From positions 1-17,008 of the forward strand of contig JAAUOI010000022.1 in the NCBI GenBank assembly GCA_012036375.1: a stretch of DNA of 17,008 bases, written 5' to 3'. A model generated the notes under the pieces. The model was given only the letters and a program-made list of their open reading frames with translations. It ran no database searches and was not told where the DNA came from. This document shows, piece after piece, positions 5,980 to 13,555 of the stretch. Position 1 is the first letter of the stretch; each line of letters begins with the position of its first letter. Origin of the DNA: Allobrachymonas sp. (GTDB lineage: Bacteria > Pseudomonadota > Gammaproteobacteria > Burkholderiales > Burkholderiaceae_C). A program made the position numbers and the translations under genes.

Positions 5980-7751
5980 TGGCAGAGCCTGTGAGCCGAT
6001 TCTCGACATTGCTGGAGGCGAACGCGCCAGTCAGTCGCGAATTGGATTTGAGTGATCGTGACAGTGGGCTGCCCAGGTTGTGGCGTGGCTTTATGGCGGC
6101 GCGTATTTTGGTGGCGGGGGTGTTGCTGTTGCTGCTGTTGTATTTGCGAGCGGCAGGACAGCCGGCTCAACCAGTGGCTTTGGTGATGTGTTTGGCGTAT
6201 TTAGCGCTAACAGTGTGGGTGCGTGTGCTGGGGCGGCCCGTACTGCCGGGAGACCGACTGGATCCGCAGTGGCTCGTGACGGTGGGGGCTGACGTTTTGG
6301 TTTTTGGCTCATTGCTTTACATGCAAGTGGCCACGATTAATTTCACGCCCTTGTTTGCCTTGCCTGTACTGTTGGCTGCGGTGCTTGGTCCATTGCTGTT
6401 GGCCTTGGGTACGGCGGCGGCTGTGACGTTGGCTTTGCTAGTCGATGCTTTGCAATACACGCTCAAGGGAGCGCCCGATGCCACCGCGCGCTATTTCCAA
6501 GCGGCGCTCACTGGAGTGGGCTTGTTTGTCGTGGCCTATTTGACGAATCAATTATCGGCACGCTTGGTTCGGCAAGAGCGTGTGGCTCAAGGTAGCGAAA
6601 TGGCAGCTCGGGCGCAGATTCAAGTCAACCAATTGGTCATTGATAACTTGGGCGACGGTGTGTTGGTAATCGACATGAATGGCGTGGTACATGCGGCGAA
6701 TCCCGCTGCACGCGAGATGCTCGGAGTGGATATTCATCGTGATAGCGTTTCGGCCAAGCCACCCTTTGTTTTAGCATCGAAAACCTTTTGGGGCGAGCTG
6801 GCACAGTTGGCGGCGCACAGCCTGCTTCATCAAACGCCCAACCATGCAGAAATCACTATTACAGATGCTAACCATGCATCGCGCTTATTGCATGTAAAAA
6901 CGCATCTGGCCATTGTGCCGGGGGCAGCGCAACAGGGTAATTTGTGCGTGATGTTTATGGAGGATTTACGCGAAGTGCAGGCGCGGGTGCGTACCGAAAA
7001 ACTCGCCGCGATGGGGCGTATGTCAGCTGCTGTGGCGCACGAAATTCGCAATCCACTTTCTGCGATCTCACAAGCTAACGCGTTGCTCGCTGAGGAGATT
7101 GGAGATACCAAGCAGCAACAGCTGGTACGTATGGTGGCACAAAATGTACAGCGCCTCACGCGTGTGGTGGACGATGTGTTGGACGTCTCGCGTGCCAAAA
7201 CAGAGCGACAAGAAGCTGCGTTGCTGCGCGAGCCAGGGCTAGTGATCTCGGGCATTTACAACGATTGGATACAGCAAAATAAAACACAAAATAGCATACT
7301 AGCCGGCATAGAATATGCGTCGAATGCTATCGAATTCGAAGCGGATCATTTGCGTCGTGTGTTGGTGAATCTTCTGGACAATGCACTGCGCCATGCTGCG
7401 AACAGTAAAGAGGCGATTCGCGTGGAGATCAAAGCTGCGACAGCTGGGCAGGCTGGATTGTTGCTCAGTGTTTGGAGCGAAGGCCCACCACTCGATCCTA
7501 GTGTCCAGCGGCATCTGTTTGAGCCTTTTTTTAGTTCACAAAGTCGCTCCAGTGGGCTGGGTTTGTTCATTTGCCGCGAATTATGCATACGCCATGGCGC
7601 AAACATTCAATACCAACGTAGCAGCCGTACGCGTATTGACGGGACGCAGCCCGTTCAAGGCAATGAATTCAGCATCCAGATTCGACACAGCATGGAAGTG
7701 ACGCAGCCACTGGCTGCGATGGCGTATGCGGCCACTACAATGACTTTATGA
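5979..7751 (+). CDS. pilS: Two-component sensor histidine kinase PilS (type IV pilus regulation)
   Basis: PilS senses a membrane signal (pilin level in Pseudomonas) and phosphorylates PilR. The ATG at 5979 overlaps the previous stop by one base and follows a GAGGA site; a longer in-frame start at 5880 would overlap the zinc-ribbon gene fully and is rejected. The 590 residues contain about six N-terminal membrane helices (residues 38-200) and a PAS-like domain (QLVIDNLGDGVLVIDMNG onward). The DHp helix carries AHEIRNPL with phospho-acceptor H354. The HATPase domain has the N-box NLLDNALRHA (N468) and an intact G2 box SSGLGLFICREL. The G1 box is atypical: WSEGPP (about 499-504) where DxGxG is usual. 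The stretch at 7291-7342, between DHp and the N-box, matches a palindromic intergenic repeat. The final ~20 residues are a non-conserved tail. The stop overlaps the pilR start by 4 nt (ATGA). Confidence 0.93.
   Translation: MAEPVSRFSTLLEANAPVSRELDLSDRDSGLPRLWRGFMAARILVAGVLLLLLLYLRAAGQPAQPVALVMCLAYLALTVWVRVLGRPVLPGDRLDPQWLVTVGADVLVFGSLLYMQVATINFTPLFALPVLLAAVLGPLLLALGTAAAVTLALLVDALQYTLKGAPDATARYFQAALTGVGLFVVAYLTNQLSARLVRQERVAQGSEMAARAQIQVNQLVIDNLGDGVLVIDMNGVVHAANPAAREMLGVDIHRDSVSAKPPFVLASKTFWGELAQLAAHSLLHQTPNHAEITITDANHASRLLHVKTHLAIVPGAAQQGNLCVMFMEDLREVQARVRTEKLAAMGRMSAAVAHEIRNPLSAISQANALLAEEIGDTKQQQLVRMVAQNVQRLTRVVDDVLDVSRAKTERQEAALLREPGLVISGIYNDWIQQNKTQNSILAGIEYASNAIEFEADHLRRVLVNLLDNALRHAANSKEAIRVEIKAATAGQAGLLLSVWSEGPPLDPSVQRHLFEPFFSSQSRSSGLGLFICRELCIRHGANIQYQRSSRTRIDGTQPVQGNEFSIQIRHSMEVTQPLAAMAYAATTMTL
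7291..7342. repeat. Palindromic repeat, copy B, embedded in pilS
   Basis: The arms ATAGCAT (7291-7297) and ATGCTAT (7324-7330) enclose an inner GCAT-AGAAT-ATGC. Positions 7299-7330 match copy A (2257-2288) at 28 of 32 bases without gaps. The flank 7322-7342 resembles the 3' end of copy C (GAGCGCTATTGAATTC...). It is read through in frame and codes for roughly NSILAGIEYASNAIEFE. Confidence 0.6.
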
Positions 7752-9301
7752 CCGTTAGTTCTCAATTTTCCCCAGCAGATGAACGCGCCGAATTTGTAGC
7801 CGGGGGGCGGGTGTTGGTGATCGACGATGAGCCAGATTTGCGCACCTTGTACGAGCTAAGTTTGGCGCGTGAGGGGTATGAGGTAGTCACGGCGGGCAGC
7901 GTGGCGCAATCGTTGCAAGAGTTAGGTGCAGGTGCGTTTCATGCGGTAGTGTCTGACATGCAGTTGCCCGATGGACTAGGGCTTGAGGTTTTGCGCCACT
8001 TGTCCAGCACGCAGCGGGGTGAGCGTTGTGTTGTGATTACCGCGCACGGTTCGGCAGAAAATGCGGTCGAAGCCTTGAAGGCAGGTGCGTTTGACTACCT
8101 GACCAAGCCAGTTGATCTCAAACAATTTCGCTCGGTGGTGGCGCAAGCTGTTCGGTTAGGCAGGCAAGCGCACCGCTCAAAATCGTCGCAAGACATACCC
8201 ATGAGTTCGTTGGTGATCAACAATGCAGAATCTTCTGTATTTGTTGCTGATGCTGGCCAGCAGCGTGCCCAGGCTGCGCTCTCGGCCATCGTGGGCTCTT
8301 CAGAAGTCATGACACAGTTGCGCTCGCGTATTGCCAAAGTCGCGCGCAGCATGGCGCCAGTGCTGATTCAAGGTGAGTCTGGGACAGGAAAAGAATTGGT
8401 CGCACGCGCGATTCATGCGTGCAGTCATCGCAGCGAAGGATCTTTTGTTGCGGTCAACTGCGGTGCTATCCCTGAGCATTTGCTGGAGGCTGAATTCTTT
8501 GGCGCACGCAAAGGTTCTTACACAGGTGCGCAAACGGATCGCATCGGTTTTTTCCAAGCGGCTCAGGGGGGTACCTTATTTTTAGATGAAGTGGGCGATT
8601 TGCCCATGGCAATGCAAGCCAAACTGCTGCGCGCGATTCAAGAACGCTGTATTCGCGCACTGGGAGATACCCAAGAGCTGCCTGTGAATGTGCGCATTGT
8701 CAGCGCTACCCATCGCAATTTGGCTGCGATGGTGGCCGAGCAACAATTCCGGCAAGACCTGTTCTATCGGCTTAATGTCATTGATATTGGGCTTGCGCCT
8801 TTGCGTGAACGTATGGACGATTTGCCTGAGCTTGTTGCGAGTTTGCTGGCGCGTATTGCTCAAGAATCGCAACTGCCAGTAACACAAGACGTTGAGCCCC
8901 TGCTGGTGCAGTTGCAAAGTCTGTCTTTGCCCGGGAATGTCCGTGAACTGGAAAACCTATTGCATCGCGCTTTTGCGTTATCAGACGGACAAAGTCTCTT
9001 GTTGGATATTCCGAATCACGGGCACAACGGCTTGCGCCATGAGGCGCTTGAGCACAGCAGTGTTTCACACATTCCGGCGCAACAAGCAGGGCACAAACAA
9101 CTACCCGCGGACCCTGCACAAGCTCTGCCGCAAGATCTGCAAGCCCACTTGGATGAGCAAGAGCGCCAAATTATCGTGCGTGCCTTGCGAGACACCGGCT
9201 TCAATCGAACGGCTGCTGCTGCACGCCTCGGGATGAGTCTCAGGCAGATTCGCTACCGTATGTCTCGGTTAGGCATCGAAGATCGCGATGCAGCTGCCTG
9301 A
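7748..9301 (+). CDS. pilR: Sigma54-dependent response regulator PilR
   Basis: PilR is the NtrC-family partner of PilS; when phosphorylated it activates sigma54 promoters such as that of pilA (not in this window). It has 517 residues in three parts. The receiver domain has the acidic pair D26-D27, phospho-acceptor D70 (VVSDMQLPDG) and K120 (LTKP). The AAA+ domain has Walker A GESGTGKE, GARKGSYTGA as its GAFTGA sigma54-contact loop, Walker B GGTLFLDEVGDLP, the arginine-finger region FRQDLFYRLNV, and GNVRELENLLHRA. The C-terminal Fis-type helix-turn-helix is FNRTAAAARLGMSLRQIRYRM. The GAFTGA loop has S and Y in place of A and F, conservative for this family. Translation is probably coupled to pilS through the 4-nt overlap, and the end overlaps ampD by 14 nt. 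Confidence 0.95.
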   Translation: MTVSSQFSPADERAEFVAGGRVLVIDDEPDLRTLYELSLAREGYEVVTAGSVAQSLQELGAGAFHAVVSDMQLPDGLGLEVLRHLSSTQRGERCVVITAHGSAENAVEALKAGAFDYLTKPVDLKQFRSVVAQAVRLGRQAHRSKSSQDIPMSSLVINNAESSVFVADAGQQRAQAALSAIVGSSEVMTQLRSRIAKVARSMAPVLIQGESGTGKELVARAIHACSHRSEGSFVAVNCGAIPEHLLEAEFFGARKGSYTGAQTDRIGFFQAAQGGTLFLDEVGDLPMAMQAKLLRAIQERCIRALGDTQELPVNVRIVSATHRNLAAMVAEQQFRQDLFYRLNVIDIGLAPLRERMDDLPELVASLLARIAQESQLPVTQDVEPLLVQLQSLSLPGNVRELENLLHRAFALSDGQSLLLDIPNHGHNGLRHEALEHSSVSHIPAQQAGHKQLPADPAQALPQDLQAHLDEQERQIIVRALRDTGFNRTAAAARLGMSLRQIRYRMSRLGIEDRDAAA

Positions 9302-9902
9302 GTTGACGGACAGTTCCCCAACTGTTGCGAGCAGCACAGGCTGGCTCGCAGGTATTGCGCATGAGATCTCGCCTAATTTCGGGTCTCGACCCGCCGGGGT
9401 GTTGATCGACACCGTGATCGTGCATTCCATCAGCTTGCCGCCTGGACAGTTCGGTGGCATGGAGGTACATGATTTGTTTTTAAACCGCTTAAATTGGCAG
9501 GCGCATCCTTATTATCAGCAAATCCAAGGCATTGCGGTATCGGCTCATTTTTTTATTCGCAGGACAGGTCAAGTGACGCAGTTCGTCAGTTGCGAGGATC
9601 GTGCATGGCATGCGGGTATTTCTCATTTTCAGGGACGTGATAATTGCAATGATTTTTCGATTGGTATCGAGTTGGAGGGCTTGGAGGGTGATGCGTTTGA
9701 ACCTGCTCAATACGCGCGTTTAGCTGATTTGCTCCAGCAACTTCGGCAGACCTACCCGATTGACTATGTGGTTGGCCATGAGCATGTGGCACCTGGTCGT
9801 AAAAATGATCCTGGTGTGGGCTTTGATTGGAGGCGTCTGCAAGCCACTGTTGCGTGGCCGCTTCAGTGTTTTCCCGTGCTATCAAATTTGAGTCAAGTGT
9901 GA
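9288..9902 (+). CDS. ampD: 1,6-anhydro-N-acetylmuramyl-L-alanine amidase AmpD
   Basis: AmpD is a cytoplasmic zinc amidase of the Amidase_2 family. It cleaves the stem peptide from 1,6-anhydroMurNAc during cell-wall recycling; its loss raises AmpC beta-lactamase in bacteria that have AmpR. The 204 residues show VIVHSISLPPG (zinc ligand H46), GIELEG (a catalytic acidic residue near 128-130) and VVGHEHVAPGRKNDPG (zinc ligands H164 and D174, plus K172). The spacing of this last cluster matches characterised AmpD. No signal peptide is present, consistent with the cytoplasmic AmpD rather than periplasmic AmiD-type paralogues. The ATG at 9288 lies 14 nt inside the end of pilR, so this is the last gene of the pilS-pilR run. 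The usual partner ampE is not downstream. Confidence 0.93.
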   Translation: MQLPELTDSSPTVASSTGWLAGIAHEISPNFGSRPAGVLIDTVIVHSISLPPGQFGGMEVHDLFLNRLNWQAHPYYQQIQGIAVSAHFFIRRTGQVTQFVSCEDRAWHAGISHFQGRDNCNDFSIGIELEGLEGDAFEPAQYARLADLLQQLRQTYPIDYVVGHEHVAPGRKNDPGVGFDWRRLQATVAWPLQCFPVLSNLSQV

Positions 9903-10223
9903 TTTATTTCATGTGGCGAATCACTTGGTTTGGCTCCGCTAGCTGGTGCTAGTTGTGCGCAGTCTAGATTCGGCGCAGCATTGCGCTGAAAAATGTCTGG
10001 TAAGCCGCATGCCTCTTGACTTTAAAACATTAGACTCAATGCACACGTGGTTCAGAGCCTGATTGACCTTGTTTCGGCGGTGATCACAGGCGCAATCATC
10101 TTCAAAAAATGAATGGCGCATTACACCAAAAGTACTCTCAGGTACGCGTCATCTCTTGTTTTTTTATTGTGTTTTTTTGCTTCAAAACAGATGACACCCA
10201 GCTCGACACGCATCTGAGCCGAT
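9903..10223. other. Gene-free stretch between ampD and the NrdR/nrdA control region
   Basis: I see no credible coding sequence on either strand. Two short inverted repeats, CTAGC-TGGT-GCTAG near 9938-9951 and GCGCA-GCAT-TGCGC near 9971-9984, could end transcription after ampD, but neither has a U-run. Two T7 tracts at about 10158-10180 make an AT-rich region upstream of the nrd promoter and could act as an UP-like element. Nothing else stands out. Confidence 0.5.
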
Positions 10224-10239
10224 ACACTACCTATAGTGT
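10224..10239. promoter_or_regulatory. NrdR box 1 upstream of nrdA
   Basis: ACACTACCTATAGTGT matches the published NrdR-box consensus acaCwAtATaTwGtgt at 14 of 16 positions. It ends one base before the -35 element. NrdR is the ATP/dATP-sensing repressor of ribonucleotide reductase genes and normally binds two boxes in tandem. Confidence 0.88.
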
Positions 10240-10240
10240 C

Positions 10241-10269
10241 TTGCCAAAGCTCCAAACACTAGATATAGT
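10241..10269 (+). promoter_or_regulatory. Sigma70 promoter of nrdAB
   Basis: TTGCCA (10241-10246) and TATAGT (10264-10269) are separated by the ideal 17 bp. The predicted start is near 10276, giving a ~140-nt leader to the nrdA ATG. The -10 lies inside NrdR box 2 and the -35 directly follows box 1, so a bound NrdR would block RNA polymerase. Confidence 0.75.
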
Positions 10270-10271
10270 GT
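10256..10271. promoter_or_regulatory. NrdR box 2 overlapping the -10 element
   Basis: ACACTAGATATAGTGT matches the NrdR consensus at 15 of 16 positions. It lies 16 bp after box 1 (32 bp start to start, about three helical turns), which is the standard same-face spacing for NrdR box pairs. Confidence 0.92.
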
Positions 10272-10286
10272 CGGAGTTAGAGTTGT

Positions 10287-10305
10287 AGCTGTAGATTTGA
10301 TAGCA
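10287..10305. repeat. Possible degenerate end of the palindromic repeat (copy D) in the nrdA leader
   Basis: AGCTGTAGATTTGATAGCA resembles the 3' end of copy C (CGCTATTGAATTCATAGCA) at 14 of 19 positions and has the same GCT...AGC arms. This is weak; it may be chance. Confidence 0.25.
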
Positions 10306-10417
10306 TAAAAACCTGTCCTCATCAGCAGTTTCGACGAAGACTCACAATTATCCGAGCGATTTATTTTGGCCACTCCACTGAGTGGCATCATGTTCGATTT
10401 ATACCTACGAGGAAACA

Positions 10418-13365
10418 ATGCAAACAGCGACCACTTCCCTCAGCCAATCCGTGTCTTATCTGGCCGTTGATGCTTTGCCTACGGCCAACGCTACGCCAGT
10501 ACTTGCACAGCCCTACGCCAATTACCAAATCATTCGCCGCAATGGCGCGGTAGTGCCCTTTGAGCCCAGCAAGATTGCCGTGGCCATGATGAAGGCTTTC
10601 TTGGCGGTTCATGGCACGCAAGGTGCGGCCTCAGCCAGCGTGCGCGAAGCGGTTGAAGCTTTGACCAGCAATGTGGTCAAAGCCTTGCTGCGCTCGCGTC
10701 CTGGCGGCGGCACCTTCCATATTGAAGATGTGCAAGATCAAGTGGAGTTGGGTTTGATGCGTGGCGAGCACCATGAGGTAGCGCGCGCTTATGTGCTGTA
10801 CCGTGAACGTCGCTCACAAGAGCGCGCTAAAGCGCCAGCAGCAACGGTTAGTACACCCACGCTTCACGTCTTGGACTCGGGCAAACGTGTGCCTTTGGAT
10901 CTCGCGGCCTTACAGGTGCTGGTGAAGTCAGCCTGTGCGAATTTGTCGCCTGATGTCAGCCCCGAGCCGATTTTGGCCGAGACCATGCGCAATTTGTACG
11001 ATGGCGTGCCGGTTGATGAGGTCTACAAAGCCTCTATCTTGGCCGCGCGTACCTTGATTGAAAAAGAGCCTGATTACACCTTCGTCACCTCGCGTTTGCT
11101 GCTGCACACGATCCGCAAAGAAATTATCGGTAAGGAAACCACACAGCCTGAAATGGCGGAGCTGTATGTGGATTATTTCCCGCGTTTCATTCGCAAAGGC
11201 GTTGAAAACGAGTTGCTGGACGAGAAGCTGGAGCAATTTGACCTCAAGCGACTGGGCGCAGCGCTTAAACCTGAGCGTGATTTGCAGTTTGATTACCTCG
11301 GCCTGCAAACCCTGTATGACCGCTACTTCCTCCATGTGCGCAAAACCCGCATTGAAATGCCGCAAGCATTCTTCATGCGTGTGGCCATGGGCTTGGCGCT
11401 CAACGAAATCGACCGTGAGACACGAGCCATCGAGTTCTACGAAGTACTCTCCAGTTTCGATTTCATGAGCAGTACACCAACCCTGTTCAACAGCGGCACA
11501 CTGCGTTCTCAATTGTCTAGCTGCTATCTGACCACCGTACCAGACCATTTGGATGGGATTTATGAGTCCATCAAAGAAAACGCGCTGTTGTCCAAATTTG
11601 CTGGCGGTTTGGGCAATGACTGGACACGTGTTCGTGCTATGGGTTCTCATATCAAGGGCACCAATGGCGAGTCGCAGGGGGTTGTGCCTTTCCTCAAAGT
11701 GGTGAACGATACAGCAGTGGCAGTGAACCAAGGTGGCAAGCGCAAAGGCGCAGTGTGCACTTACCTTGAAACTTGGCATCTTGATATTGAAGAGTTCTTG
11801 GAGTTGCGTAAAAACACCGGCGATGATCGCCGCCGCACCCACGATATGAATACGGCCAATTGGATTCCCGATCTGTTCATGCGCCGCGTGATGGAAAAAG
11901 GCGAGTGGACCTTGTTCTCGCCTGCCGATGCGCCTGATCTGCACGATTTGTTTGGCGCAGCGTTTGAGAAAGTTTATGTGGCCTATGAGCAAAAAGCAGC
12001 CTCGGGGCAGCTCAAGCTCAGCAAGAAAGTGCAAGCAGCTGATCTGTGGCGCAAGATGCTGACCATGTTGTTTGAAACCGGTCATCCTTGGATCACTTAC
12101 AAAGACGCTTGCAATGTGCGCTCACCACAACAGCATGTGGGCGTGGTTCACTCTTCTAATTTGTGCACTGAGATCACGCTCAACACGTCTGACACCGAAA
12201 CGGCGGTTTGCAATCTAGGCTCGGTCAACTTGGTGCAGCACCTGAAAATGGTGCAAATGGTAAAGAGCTCGATCACGCCAAGCTTCAAAAGACCATCACC
12301 ACCGCCATGCGCATGTTGGACAATGTGATTGACATCAATTACTACGCCGTGAAAAAAGCACGTGACTCCAATATGCGTCACCGCCCCGTGGGCTTGGGGC
12401 TCATGTCTTTCCAAGACTGTCTGTATGAAATGCGCATGCCTTATGGCAGCGATGCAGCCGTGCAGTTTGCCGATGAGTCCATGGAAGCGATTTGCTACTA
12501 CGCTTACTGGGCCTCCACCGAGCTTGCGAAAGAGCGTGGCAAATACGCCACCTACAAAGATTCCTTGTGGGATCGCGGTATTCTGCCTTTGGATACCTTG
12601 GACTTGCTGGCTAAGGAGCGCGGCGGCTATGTTGAAGTGGATCGCTCCGCCACTTTGGACTGGGATGCACTGCGCAAAAAAATCGCGCAAGACGGCATGC
12701 GCAATTCCAACTGCGTCGCAATTGCGCCCACCGCCACGATTTCCAACATCATCGGCGTAGATGCCTGCATCGAGCCTTGCTTTGGCAATCTATCGGTCAA
12801 GTCCAACCTGTCGGGTGAATTCACCGTAATCAACCATTATTTGGTGCGCGACTTGAAGCGCCTTGGCTTGTGGGATGACGTGATGGTGGTGGATCTCAAG
12901 CACTATGACGGATCCTTGCGTCCGATTGACCGCGTGCCGCAAGATGTCAAGGCTTTGTACGCTACCGCATTTGAAGTCGACACCAAGTGGATCATTGAAG
13001 CAGCTGCGCGTCGCCAGAAGTGGATTGACCAAGCACAGTCGCTCAATATTTATATGGCAGGTGCTTCGGGTAAGAAGTTGGATGACACCTACAAGCTCGC
13101 TTGGTTGCGTGGCCTTAAAACCACCTACTACCTGCGCACAGTCGGTGCCACACACGCAGAAAAATCAACCGTCACATCGAGCCAGCTCAATGCAGTGTCT
13201 TCTGGCGCCGGCTCGGGTTCTGTGGCAAGGTCTGCATCTGCTAAGCCAGCGATGAGTGCGATGGAAGCCGCCGCTGCAGCAGCGCAAGCGCAGTTGTCTT
13301 CATCACCTGCGACAGACATCAAGTTCTGTGGTGTGGATGATCCAACCTGCGAGGCTTGTCAGTAA
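10418..13365 (+). CDS. nrdA: Class Ia ribonucleoside-diphosphate reductase, alpha subunit NrdA (one frameshift)
   Basis: NrdA reduces ribonucleoside diphosphates to deoxy forms, using a radical from NrdB. The ATG at 10418 follows a GAGGA site. About 982 residues are restored by adding one A to the run at 12245-12248, where ...NLVQHLK continues as NGANGKELDHAKLQKT in the next frame. The N-terminus has two ATP-cone-like regions: residues 36-132 (IIRRNGAVVPFEPSKI) and ~150-235, the latter aligning with the single E. coli cone. Catalytic cysteines are C369 (SSCYLTT), C583 with E585 (NLCTEI) and C598 (AVCNLGS). The radical-transfer tyrosines are in TTYYLRT. After a low-complexity Ala/Ser linker, the C-terminal redox pair is CEACQ. 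It is under NrdR control and is followed by nrdB 190 bp later. The tandem cones resemble the duplicated ATP-cone known in Pseudomonas NrdA. Confidence 0.96.
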
Positions 13366-13389
13366 GCCTAATGAAGAAGTTTCACATCG

Positions 13390-13415
13390 ATTTTGAGCGC
13401 TATTGAATTCATAGC
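13390..13415. repeat. Palindromic repeat, copy C (short form), between nrdA and nrdB
   Basis: ATTTTGAGC (13390-13398) is followed at once by GCTAT-TGAATTC-ATAGC (13399-13415). Copy A has the same two ends but about 25 nt of palindromic core between them, so this looks like a core-deleted version of the same unit. Confidence 0.55.
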
Positions 13416-13437
13416 AACCAAAAATCGGTGCGATGAA

Positions 13438-13530
13438 TGCATCAAAACGATGCAAATGTGCAACAAATCACGGAGCGAATGATGCGCAAGTCTTGCATGT
13501 GTGATCAAAATGATTGCATTGCTGCGCATC
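13438..13530. other. Hairpin-rich leader upstream of nrdB
   Basis: The nrdA-nrdB gap holds a small hairpin, TGCATC-AAAAC-GATGCA (13438-13454). It also holds a wider inverted repeat with perfect 8-bp arms, GATGCGCA (13481-13488) and TGCGCATC (13523-13530), which enclose 34 nt. It ends about 25 nt before the nrdB start. There is no U-run, so a simple terminator is unlikely; it could pace or stabilise the nrdAB transcript. The function is unknown. Confidence 0.45.
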
Positions 13531-13555
13531 TGCTCTCATAATCGGAGCATTGTTT

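Noticed and set aside
10109..10288. Small plus-strand ORF (59 codons) before nrdA
   Set aside because: It runs through both NrdR boxes and the promoter, has no ribosome site, and its composition comes from T-rich DNA.
10928..12085. Long open frame (385 codons) on the minus strand opposite nrdA
   Set aside because: It is antisense to clearly conserved NrdA sequence, shows no family motifs, and is the usual shadow frame of a codon-biased gene.
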